Assembly: GCF_005869935.1 (NCBI RefSeq)
Contig: NZ_SZQF01000001.1
Location: forward strand, 806,001-870,000
DNA: 64,000 bases
DNA from: Winogradskyella algicola
GTDB lineage: Bacteria > Bacteroidota > Bacteroidia > Flavobacteriales > Flavobacteriaceae
Direction of reading: 5' to 3'
Positions 25,617 through 33,072 of the stretch are shown in pieces. Positions within the stretch are counted from its first letter, which is position 1. Each line of letters begins with the position of its first letter. The position numbers were made by a program, and so were the translations under genes. The notes beneath the pieces are model-generated. The model did no database searches and was not told the origin of the DNA. It saw only the letters and a program-made list of their open reading frames with translations.

Positions 25617-26618
25617 ATGAAAGCATATCCTATAAAATTTAAACCAATTTTAAAAGAAAAAATTTGGGGAGGAAATAAACTCTCTAAAATCTTGAATAAG
25701 AAAACAGATCTAGAAAATGTAGGTGAGAGTTGGGAGATTTCTGGAGTAAAAGGAAATATTTCAGAAGTAGCTAACGGAGACTATAAAGGGCAAAACCTAA
25801 ATGATCTTTTAAAAACATATACGTCAGAATTTTTAGGTTTAGCAAATTATGAGCGTTTTGGCGCTGAGTTTCCTCTGTTAATTAAATTTTTAGATGCAAA
25901 AACAGATTTGTCTGTACAAGTACATCCAGACGATAAAATGGCCAAGGCACAACACAATTCTTTAGGTAAGACCGAAATGTGGTATATCATGGATAGTGAT
26001 GACGATGCAGATATTGTTCTTGGATTAAAAGATGAAAGTGTAGATAAAAATATATTAGAACAAATTAACGCAAATAATGTTGAAGATGTCTTTCATAGAG
26101 AAAAAGTAAAGCAAGGCGATAGTTACTTTATTCCAGCAGGAAAGATCCATGCCATTGGCGCAGGTGTTTTGGCTGCTGAGATACAGCAAACTAGCGATAT
26201 TACTTATAGAGTTTACGATTGGGATAGAACAGACGATTCCGGTAATAAACGAGATTTGCATACTAAACAAGCTATAGAAGCAACAAAATCTTTTGAATCT
26301 ACAGGTAAGTGTAATTATGATTTAAAAGCTAATGAAAACAACAACTTGGTGTCTTGCGATTTCTTTACCACCAATATTTTTGAGGTAAAAGGATTAAGAC
26401 AAGTAAACTATGAGAATTTGGATTCTTTTGTTATTTACGTGTGTGTAGAGGGCGAAACACAAGTTGCAGTTGATGGTTACACGGAAACTCTAAAAATGGG
26501 TGAAACGGTCTTAGTGCCTGCAACAATGAAGTCAGCCTTATTTAATGGTAAAAATGCAAAGTTGTTAGAAGTGTATATAAAACCACAACAATCTCAAAGC
26601 AAAAAATTAGCTATTTAG
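25617..26618 (+). CDS. manA: Class I mannose-6-phosphate isomerase
   Basis: 333 residues, normal for the short bacterial form. It converts fructose-6-phosphate and mannose-6-phosphate, the first step towards GDP-mannose. Signatures are KPILKEKIWGG near the start, the zinc ligands in VQVHPDD, EMWYIM, the AGKIHAIGAG segment and QQTSDITYRVYDWDR. It starts one base after the preceding gene in the receiver-GT2 operon. That position suggests that the exported glycan contains mannose or that GDP-mannose feeds the dolichol-phosphate-type GT2. Confidence 0.92.
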   Translation: MKAYPIKFKPILKEKIWGGNKLSKILNKKTDLENVGESWEISGVKGNISEVANGDYKGQNLNDLLKTYTSEFLGLANYERFGAEFPLLIKFLDAKTDLSVQVHPDDKMAKAQHNSLGKTEMWYIMDSDDDADIVLGLKDESVDKNILEQINANNVEDVFHREKVKQGDSYFIPAGKIHAIGAGVLAAEIQQTSDITYRVYDWDRTDDSGNKRDLHTKQAIEATKSFESTGKCNYDLKANENNNLVSCDFFTTNIFEVKGLRQVNYENLDSFVIYVCVEGETQVAVDGYTETLKMGETVLVPATMKSALFNGKNAKLLEVYIKPQQSQSKKLAI

Positions 26619-26663
26619 TAGCCTTATAATTCTATATTTGCTCATCTTTAAAATTAAATTTTG

Positions 26664-27227
26664 ATGAGTTTAGAAAGAGAACTTCAAAAGCGAAGCGGAA
26701 ATCGTTGTGAGCTAAGTGGTGATACAGAAAAATTAGCGGTTTATATTGTTCCTGATGCCAAAGATATGGCTTTGTATGCTTCAGAAACTTGTATAGAACA
26801 GATGAACGATGCTGATAAAATTGATGCTAACCACTGGAGATGTCTTAATGATAGTATGTGGAGCGAGCATGATGCTGTTAAAGTCATGGCTTGGAGAATG
26901 CTTCATAGAATTGATGCAGATTGGACACAAGACTTACTTAATATGTTTTACATTGAAGATGACTTGTTAGAAGTGGCTAAAGCATCAGGTGATGGAGATG
27001 ATGATGAAAATAAAATTACGCATCGCGATGTTAATGGTGTGGTTTTAGAGCATGGCGATTCAGTTGTGCTTATCAAAGACCTCAAAGTTAAAGGCTCTAG
27101 CATGGTAGCCAAACAAGGAACTGCTGTTAGGAATATTAGACTAGATCACGAAAATGCCGAGTATATAGAAGGCAAAGTAGATGGCCAGCAAATTGTCATT
27201 ATTACCCAATACGTTAAGAAGATTTAA
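26664..27227 (+). CDS. PhnA/YjdM-like protein
   Basis: 187 residues from ATG 26664 (a TTG precedes at 26661). The N-terminal part has RSGNRCELSGD, a degraded form of the zinc-ribbon of PhnA/YjdM proteins. The C-terminal PhnA domain reads VNGVVLEHGDSVVLIKDLKVKGSS ... KQGTAVRNIRL. Despite the old name, the family is not shown to act on phosphonates. The gene lies 45 bases after manA without a visible terminator, so it may be cotranscribed. Its last four bases overlap a small gene on the other strand. Confidence 0.82.
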   Translation: MSLERELQKRSGNRCELSGDTEKLAVYIVPDAKDMALYASETCIEQMNDADKIDANHWRCLNDSMWSEHDAVKVMAWRMLHRIDADWTQDLLNMFYIEDDLLEVAKASGDGDDDENKITHRDVNGVVLEHGDSVVLIKDLKVKGSSMVAKQGTAVRNIRLDHENAEYIEGKVDGQQIVIITQYVKKI

Positions 27228-27364
27228 TCTGAGTTCTTTTTGTTGAAGAAGTCAAAACTCAGTGGTATCATAAATACCAAAAACAAGTAACGACCAGTTA
27301 TTAATCCAAAGAGTGTTATTGCAGCAAGAATAACCATTAAAATTACCTTATATTTATATTTCAT
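27224..27364 (-). CDS. Small membrane protein, 46 residues
   Basis: ATG 27364 to TAA 27224. The translation starts MKYKYKVILMVILAAIT, has two short hydrophobic segments separated by GLITGRY, and ends in FFNKKNSD. The basic N-terminus, hydrophobic core and charged tail are typical of a real small membrane protein rather than chance, and it fills an otherwise empty gap. It overlaps the PhnA-like gene by four bases tail to tail. No function can be given. Confidence 0.6.
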   Translation of the reverse strand: MKYKYKVILMVILAAITLFGLITGRYLFLVFMIPLSFDFFNKKNSD

Positions 27365-27412
27365 GACGTAAAGGTAAATTCCTTATTTATTTTATTCAAA
27401 ACAAAAACCAAA

Positions 27413-27676
27413 ATGTTGCAAATAAGACCAACATGCGAGCATTGCAATAAAGCGCTTCCCTACGGTTCTGAAGAAGCTATGATTTGCACTTTTGAATGTA
27501 CCTTTTGCAAAGATTGTGTTGAGCTTTTACATCATATCTGCCCAAACTGTGGTGGTGGTTTTGAAAAACGACCAATTCGTCCTGAAATATTACTCCATAA
27601 ATATCCTGTTTCTACTAAAGTAATTCTTAAGCCAGTAGACCTTGAGGCACACTATATTAAATTCAAGATTAAGTAG
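27413..27676 (+). CDS. DUF1272 zinc-binding protein
   Basis: 87 residues. It has RPTCEHCNKALPYGS, then CTFECTFCKDC and HHICPNCGGGFEKRPIRP, a ring of paired cysteines expected to bind zinc, and matches the DUF1272 family. The usual length is 60-90 residues. The C-terminal 30 residues continue beyond the conserved domain. Role unknown. Confidence 0.85.
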   Translation: MLQIRPTCEHCNKALPYGSEEAMICTFECTFCKDCVELLHHICPNCGGGFEKRPIRPEILLHKYPVSTKVILKPVDLEAHYIKFKIK

Positions 27677-27740
27677 TTATTTTTCTTACAATCTAGATAT
27701 TTGTAAATGTGTTGTTTATCGAAAAAATAAACCGCCAATT

Positions 27741-27810
27741 TCAAATTATCTAGACAAAAATACCATTTGTCGAATTTCTGGGAAGTAGAGAATATTTAGT
27801 CAGATATTAG
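27741..27810 (+). promoter_or_regulatory. LytTR-type operator and promoter S8 (upstream of second STAS gene)
   Basis: A weak box TCAAATTAT (27741-27749) and a good box ACCATTTGT (27762-27770, followed by CGAAT) are 21 bp apart. A -10-like GATATTAG lies at 27803-27810, 62 bp after the first. The match is weaker than at S1, S6 or S7, but the layout is the same. Confidence 0.5.
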
Positions 27811-27891
27811 AGTCATCCCTCAAGAATTAATAGCACCAGATTTACAGATTAATAGCCCTAAATTATTATTAATGATTTAACATTATTTATT

Positions 27892-28206
27892 ATGGATTTA
27901 CAAATCACCAACTACAACAATCGTTTTCAGATTAAAGGGACACTGAACAAGCTGAGTCTTAAAGCATTCAATGCTCATTTTGCTAATATTTTTGATAGAC
28001 TAGATGATATTCTATTAGATATTGAAAGTGTAGAAAGTATTGATAGAGCTGGTGTAATGGCTTTAGCAAGATTACACAATGAATCCATTACAAAATCAAA
28101 AAAATTATCTATAGTTGGTTTAGGTTGCAAAGAACTTTATGACCACTTTAAAGCTGAAGAGCCAGAAGTTATTAAAGTACCTACTGGTTCAATTGTAGCT
28201 GCATAA
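27892..28206 (+). CDS. STAS domain protein, second copy, non-phosphorylatable
   Basis: 104 residues, one STAS domain. The conserved loop reads SIDRAGVMALARL: the residue that is Ser in phosphorylated antagonists is Ala. Otherwise it is close in plan to the STAS protein at 15063, with MDLQITNYNNRFQIKG at the start and a C-terminal tail ending in TGSIVAA. It is probably a single-gene unit under a LytTR-type promoter. Its partner (an anti-sigma factor or other STAS-binding protein) is not in the window. Confidence 0.82.
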   Translation: MDLQITNYNNRFQIKGTLNKLSLKAFNAHFANIFDRLDDILLDIESVESIDRAGVMALARLHNESITKSKKLSIVGLGCKELYDHFKAEEPEVIKVPTGSIVAA

Positions 28207-28287
28207 CAAGTAGATTAAGATACATATACAGAAGTGCTCTCTAGTGCGTTTATGGTGACAGATAAACAACTTGTGAGTACTTTTTAT

Positions 28288-28731
28288 TTAGCAAGACATG
28301 TCTACTATAATTTTCCATTCGCCATTTATCTTTTTAAAGATGATAATGAAAATGCCATTTACATTGCCAGCTTCTCGTTTTAGATGATATTCACCCATTA
28401 CCCAATAATTATCTCCTTCGATTTTTGAAATATCGTTGATAACGAAATTGAGTTTGCCACTTTCAGCCTTTGTAGGATAGCCTTTTTTGTAATTGTTTAA
28501 TGTGTTTTTCCAACCGTAAGTTAATCCTCTGCTACCATAGAATTTTAAAGAATCACTCTTCCAGTAGCCTTGCATAAACCCTTCTAAATCATGATTATTC
28601 CAAGCGATTTCTTGAGTGTTCAGGACTTTTAAGATTTCTGCTTTGTCCGTTTCAAAAGTGTCTTTCTGTTGGTCTTGATTATTATTGCAATTGAAAAGTA
28701 AAAGCATTAATACAAAATGGATAGATTTCAT
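28288..28731 (-). CDS. NTF2-like (DUF4440/SnoaL) lipoprotein
   Basis: 147 residues. The first residues KSIHFVLMLLLFNCNNN form a lipoprotein signal with the likely lipidated Cys15. The rest is a single NTF2-like domain (TQEIAWNNHDLEGFMQGYW, GWKNTLNNYKKGYP, GEWKIIVDMSC) of the DUF4440 type. Such domains bind small hydrophobic ligands or act as simple enzymes, but no active site can be assigned. It is monocistronic. Confidence 0.75.
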   Translation of the reverse strand: MKSIHFVLMLLLFNCNNNQDQQKDTFETDKAEILKVLNTQEIAWNNHDLEGFMQGYWKSDSLKFYGSRGLTYGWKNTLNNYKKGYPTKAESGKLNFVINDISKIEGDNYWVMGEYHLKREAGNVNGIFIIIFKKINGEWKIIVDMSC

Positions 28732-28797
28732 TACAAATAGGATTTTTGGTTTATGCTAAAAGTAATCATTTGTAGATAAATCTATACTAGTGCATTT

Positions 28798-29898
28798 TTA
28801 AAGCACTCCCTTTTGCTTCTTTAAAAATGCATCAGCTTGATGTTGCATCAACTCTCTTGCTTTTGTACGTTTGTAGTTCATCACGTCTTCTTTATCTGCA
28901 ATTTCTGTGTACACTTTGTTATTAATGTCATTATCTGTTTTAACAAGTAGTTGACGTTCTGCAACTTGTTGGCTAACCCAAGATTTAATAACAGTTTCCT
29001 GATCTTCTAGTTTATAGTCGTACTCCCCTTTTGGTGATAAAAGTTTTGCGATAATAGGAGAGGTTTCAATAGCCAAAAACAACAAGAAAATAAAGAAAGA
29101 AGGTAACCATGGCAATTTACCTAAGGCATTGACCCTAGCCATTAAGCCATCAAAATTATCAATAATTGGTTGTGATGCTGTAACGTTGGCTTTATAATCG
29201 CCTTGCAAGGCAATAATTTCATTTTCTAAAGTTGTAATTTTTGCTTTGTTGTCGGTTTTTAGTTGTTGTAATTCGGTTAAAGCTGTGTCGTGTTTCTCAC
29301 GTTTTTCTTTGTAAACAGGTCCTTTACCGAGTTTCATAGTACCAGATGTGCCTTCTGCCTCTGTGATATAGGTGTCGTAAAGTGCATTGACTTCAGTTTC
29401 TTTAGTATCTATTTCATTTTGTAAGCCTAAAATCTGACCTTCTAATTCTGCTATTTTAGGATTGAATTGTTGCGCAATTTGATTTTGATTTGCAAGCGTT
29501 AAATCATTTTTTTGTTCTAATAAAACCTGATTGATTTCTTTTTCAAAAATCTTCAGTTCTAAAGGTTTTGAAATCACTACAGCAATAATTACTGCTAGGA
29601 AAATCCTTGGAGTTGCCTGAAGGATTTCATCCAAAACATTATTGCGCTTTTTTATGGTAGAAACGATGTAACGGTCCAAATTAAATATAAGTAACCCCCA
29701 AATTATTCCGAAAAAAATAGATGTATATAAATTGTCAAAAACGGTGTAGAGTGCATAGCTCGCTGCAATAGTTGCCATTAATGCTGTGAAAAACACAGTA
29801 GCACCAATGCCAGCATATTTGTTTTGCTCGCCATTAGAGCAGTTTTCTAGAATATTGGTGTCTGCTCCCGAACATAGGATAAAGAATTGTTTTAACAT
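28798..29898 (-). CDS. DUF4407 membrane protein
   Basis: 366 residues from the ATG at 29898; a TTG-like start at 29934 would add twelve residues not found at this family's typical MLKQFFILCSGAD start. There are two N-terminal helices (near 30-75), one near 95-115 and one near 285-305, with a long coiled coil between (about 120-270, rich in Glu, Gln and Leu). The NLDRYIVSTIKK segment after the second helix is the family's hallmark. The function of DUF4407 is not established. A hairpin of ACACTGAA with TTCAGTGT lies just upstream at about 29933-29952. Confidence 0.8.
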   Translation of the reverse strand: MLKQFFILCSGADTNILENCSNGEQNKYAGIGATVFFTALMATIAASYALYTVFDNLYTSIFFGIIWGLLIFNLDRYIVSTIKKRNNVLDEILQATPRIFLAVIIAVVISKPLELKIFEKEINQVLLEQKNDLTLANQNQIAQQFNPKIAELEGQILGLQNEIDTKETEVNALYDTYITEAEGTSGTMKLGKGPVYKEKREKHDTALTELQQLKTDNKAKITTLENEIIALQGDYKANVTASQPIIDNFDGLMARVNALGKLPWLPSFFIFLLFLAIETSPIIAKLLSPKGEYDYKLEDQETVIKSWVSQQVAERQLLVKTDNDINNKVYTEIADKEDVMNYKRTKARELMQHQADAFLKKQKGVL

Positions 29899-29994
29899 AA
29901 CTGCTTGTTTTGATTGATTGATGATTTGTAACACTGAACTACTTTCAGTGTCTATTAGAACGCTAAAACTTTGATTTTGTTACATTTTTGAGAT

Positions 29995-30021
29995 AAAAAA
30001 GCCTCGAAGTTCGAGGCTTTT
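29995..30021 (-). terminator. Intrinsic terminator of the BlaI/M56 operon
   Basis: Stem GCCTCGAA (30001-30008) and TTCGAGGC (30010-30017), flanked by A and T runs on both sides. Reading on the minus strand it follows the M56 stop at 30027 within 10 bases and has a U tract from 30000 to 29995. Confidence 0.85.
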
Positions 30022-30026
30022 CATAT

Positions 30027-32582
30027 CTAGTTTTTTGATTTTTTCTTTTTATCAATCTCAATTGGTTCTTTTGAAATGTAGACTATTGGTTTGCCTTCTT
30101 TTGATTTTGGATAGGCATTAACGTTCAGTTGGTTGTTCTTTTTAAGAAGAGTTATGGCTTCATCTGATGTAATAGCTTTTCCTTCATAGTAGAAACTAGC
30201 GTTTGCTTTAGCCATCTTTATTATAAAGTCTAAGGTGGACTCAGGCTTTTTTGGTTCTGGCGGAGGTGGTGGAGTGTCTTCTGTATTCTTTTTTGCTTTT
30301 GGTGGCTCAGGTGCTGGAGGCGGAGGTGGAGGCGGTGGAATGTTTGGCCATGGTTCGGCATTTTCGCGTTGCGCTTCAGACATTAGGTTTCTGTAAATCT
30401 TATAGTATTTATCGTATTCCTTTTTCTTAATCATTGGATAAGAACGTTTATTTTTAGTGGATTCAGCTTTCTTTATGGCTGAATTCATTTTTTTAGCCCA
30501 AGTGTTGTATTCTGCAATTTGCTCTTTTGTGGCTTTTTGTTGGCTAGCTTTTACATCAAGCGCTGGAAAAGGAAATTCAACGGCTTTATTTTTCTGCCGT
30601 GATGACATTTTTTTGTAGATGTCTGTTAATTTATTGAGCTCTTTTTCATCAATGGGTGGATACCATGTTGTACCATTTGAGAGCTTTTTACTTTTTGCGT
30701 TTATATTTTTAGCCCAAGCATTGTATTCAGATATTTCTGAATCAGTTAGTTTTTTCTGGTCTAAGATATCTTCAACTTGTTGCCAGTCATTTTCTTTTGC
30801 CGCTATTGGTGTTGGAGGAATTAATTGATTATGCTTAATAATTTCTGGCGTAAACTTTTTGTAATTGTAGTATAGAAATTCGTAGGTTCTTACTAACTCT
30901 TTAGAATTTATTTTTCTTTTGTTTTCAGATAATGTTATTTCATTTTCATAATCTTCTAATGTTTGTTTATAATGACTTATCATTAATCTAACAAATAAAT
31001 TATAGGCATCTGGTGTTACTAAGTTTAGGACGGATTGCTCTTTCATTTCTGCCAATTCTGAAATTGGGGTGTAAGAAAATGTTATAAAGTCTGATGCTTT
31101 GTATTTTTTTAAGTCGTCTTTAGATATATAGTTTCCATCGACTTTTATGATATAGTTTTTCGAATTCTTAGCTTCTTCAAAATGTGCTTCTGTAACATCA
31201 ATTCTATGATAAGGAATCTCATTGGCATATACCCACTTAATTTTGTTATTATAATCTAATTCAAAAAATCGTTTACTTACTTTACGACCTTGCTTGTCTT
31301 TTACTACAAAAAATTGATTTTTATAGTAGTTTTTTTCTGCTCTCTTTTGTAAGTCGTCACTAATTTGTTCTAGATTAGGAACTGTTTCATTGGTCATCCC
31401 CAATTGATTAACAGCTTGTTTTTGGTTTTTTGGTAAAGAAAATGCCAAATCAACCCAAGCTGTGCCTTTCAATCCACTTAGGGTTACACCAGATTGATTA
31501 GGCTCAATAGAAAATGCAAACTTATCGGTATCTAAAGTGTTGCCTTCAGAGAAGCCAAAGTCATTAATGATGTAAGGTTTTGAGTTAGTCTCTAGTACTA
31601 AATGACTCCATCTACAACCGTTTTCGCATCTAAGCTCTAAAGTGTTACCGGTTTTTTCTACAAAAACTAAAAATGAGTTAGTTTCAGATATAGGGTTTTC
31701 TGTTTTGTCTTTTTCAACGTATTCGCGTTCAGCAAAGCTGTAAAAAAGAATGGCTAGGATTGGTAATACCAATAAGGTACTTAACCAAATTCGGGTTTTG
31801 GAGGTTTGTGTTTTCATAACTGTAAATCGTTTTTTGAATGATGAATAATTGATGGCACTCGCTAATTGATGATTGTGAGTGTTTGATGAAAATTGTAATA
31901 ATATATTCTGATAGCTTTTAGTAGTAACACCTTGCTGCAATACAGCATCATCTGCTAAAAACTCGTGATTGAGTTTTACATGATGTTTTAAAATGTACAC
32001 CAACGGATGAAACCAAAAGACAATTTGAAACAGTTCTAGTAACAAAATATCTAAGCTGTGCCATTGCTTGGCGTGCGTCTCTTCGTGTAGTCTGACTTCT
32101 TCGGGTATTTGGTTGTTTTCAAATTGTTGCTGGTTAACAAAAATGTATTTAAAGAAGGAATGTGGTATGCGATACGTTTTTAGCAATACGTAGATAAAAT
32201 TACGGTTACGTTGTTTATCGTTTGTTGCAATTTGTCCGTATAGTCTAAAAAGGTTAACCGCAAAACGAATTACAAATAGCGTTGCTCCAAGTATGTAGAT
32301 AGACCAAAGAATAGTTTCTAAAGTAAGTACAGGTGTGGTTTCAATGGGTTGAGGTATAACTTCCGCATCTATTGGAATAAATGCAGTTGTGATTTCAAAA
32401 TTTTGAACAATAGGTTCTATATATTCAATAATTGTAAGCTGTGGAATTATTAAAGCGATGGCAAATGAAACTAATAGATAAAATCTCTTAAAGTGGTGCA
32501 TTTGTTGCTTTTCTAAGAGTAGTACATAGGTTAGCCAAAACACCAATAGACAAGCCGAAAATTTTAATAAAAATAGTTCCAT
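30027..32582 (-). CDS. BlaR1-like M56 family metallopeptidase/sensor
   Basis: 851 residues. N-terminal hydrophobic helices (from LLKFSACLLVFWLTYVLLL) carry the M56 zinc motif HEETH in LHEETHAKQWHSLD, with a further helix near residue 265-285. The remaining 560 residues are extracytoplasmic: an ill-defined beta-rich part, two related WAKNINAK/WAKKMNSA helical repeats (around 620-730) and a proline-rich segment (about 745-790) with runs of Pro. M56 sensors of the BlaR1/MecR1 type release repression by their partner BlaI. The BlaI-type gene is two bases upstream, a standard pair. The signal is unknown; a penicillin-binding domain is not evident, so beta-lactam sensing should not be assumed. Confidence 0.85.
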   Translation of the reverse strand: MELFLLKFSACLLVFWLTYVLLLEKQQMHHFKRFYLLVSFAIALIIPQLTIIEYIEPIVQNFEITTAFIPIDAEVIPQPIETTPVLTLETILWSIYILGATLFVIRFAVNLFRLYGQIATNDKQRNRNFIYVLLKTYRIPHSFFKYIFVNQQQFENNQIPEEVRLHEETHAKQWHSLDILLLELFQIVFWFHPLVYILKHHVKLNHEFLADDAVLQQGVTTKSYQNILLQFSSNTHNHQLASAINYSSFKKRFTVMKTQTSKTRIWLSTLLVLPILAILFYSFAEREYVEKDKTENPISETNSFLVFVEKTGNTLELRCENGCRWSHLVLETNSKPYIINDFGFSEGNTLDTDKFAFSIEPNQSGVTLSGLKGTAWVDLAFSLPKNQKQAVNQLGMTNETVPNLEQISDDLQKRAEKNYYKNQFFVVKDKQGRKVSKRFFELDYNNKIKWVYANEIPYHRIDVTEAHFEEAKNSKNYIIKVDGNYISKDDLKKYKASDFITFSYTPISELAEMKEQSVLNLVTPDAYNLFVRLMISHYKQTLEDYENEITLSENKRKINSKELVRTYEFLYYNYKKFTPEIIKHNQLIPPTPIAAKENDWQQVEDILDQKKLTDSEISEYNAWAKNINAKSKKLSNGTTWYPPIDEKELNKLTDIYKKMSSRQKNKAVEFPFPALDVKASQQKATKEQIAEYNTWAKKMNSAIKKAESTKNKRSYPMIKKKEYDKYYKIYRNLMSEAQRENAEPWPNIPPPPPPPPAPEPPKAKKNTEDTPPPPPEPKKPESTLDFIIKMAKANASFYYEGKAITSDEAITLLKKNNQLNVNAYPKSKEGKPIVYISKEPIEIDKKKKSKN

Positions 32583-32584
32583 GA

Positions 32585-32950
32585 TTACTTACTTTTAATT
32601 TCCTTGTCTATGATAGCTTTTAACTCTTCTAACTCTGTTTTTGTTAAATCTGTTTTTCGGGTGAAGAATGATGCAAACTGGGACGCACTATCGTTAAAAA
32701 AGGTTTTAATCAAACCGTTAACATGTTTAGAGAAGTAGTCTTCTTTTTTAACCAATGGATAATACTCTCGTGACTTACCGTAGGTTTTATAGTCTACAAA
32801 ACCTTTTCCAATCATGCGCTTTAATAATGTGGCAACGGTCGTTGTTGCAGGTTTTGGCTCAGGATAGACCTCTAAGATATCTTTCATAAAAGCTTTTTCT
32901 AGCTTCCATAAGTATTGCATGAGTTGTTCTTCGGTTTTAGAGAGTTCCAT
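32585..32950 (-). CDS. BlaI/MecI/CopY family repressor
   Basis: 121 residues, normal length. The N-terminal winged helix has LSKTEEQLMQYLWKLEKAFM, then the recognition part PATTTVATLLKRMIGKGFVDY, then the C-terminal dimer helices. BlaI proteins repress until cleaved by the paired M56 protease. The operator is directly in front of the gene and overlaps its -10 element, so the pair is predicted to repress itself. Confidence 0.92.
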   Translation of the reverse strand: MELSKTEEQLMQYLWKLEKAFMKDILEVYPEPKPATTTVATLLKRMIGKGFVDYKTYGKSREYYPLVKKEDYFSKHVNGLIKTFFNDSASQFASFFTRKTDLTKTELEELKAIIDKEIKSK

Positions 32951-32953
32951 TGT

Positions 32954-33007
32954 TCTACAAGATTAGAATTAACTCTACAAATGTAGAATAAAAATTTTAA
33001 TTTCAAA
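32954..33007 (-). promoter_or_regulatory. BlaI-type operator overlapping the blaI promoter
   Basis: On the minus strand the promoter reads TTTG (33007-33004), 18 bases, TACATTTG (32985-32978), an exact Bacteroidota consensus. The -10 lies inside the dyad TCTACAAATGTAGA (32974-32987), which contains the TACAnATGTA core of BlaI/MecI operators. A second, weaker TCTACAAGATTAGA is at 32954-32967, 20 bp nearer the gene. Confidence 0.8.
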
Positions 33008-33037
33008 ATATTTGATTATCAATTTTTTACATTTCAC

Positions 33038-33045
33038 TATCTTTG
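33038..33045 (+). promoter_or_regulatory. -10 element of the M28 peptidase gene
   Basis: TATCTTTG at 33038-33045 is an exact TAnnTTTG match, placing the transcript start near 33052. This argues for the gene starting at 33073 and against the longer reading from 33043. Confidence 0.5.
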
Positions 33046-33072
33046 ACTATACTTTTTAATGCAGTTTTATTA

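Noticed and set aside
29933-29952. Hairpin ACACTGAA/TTCAGTGT upstream of the DUF4407 gene as a riboswitch or terminator
   Set aside because: There is no T run and no second structure around it, so it is only a small inverted repeat.
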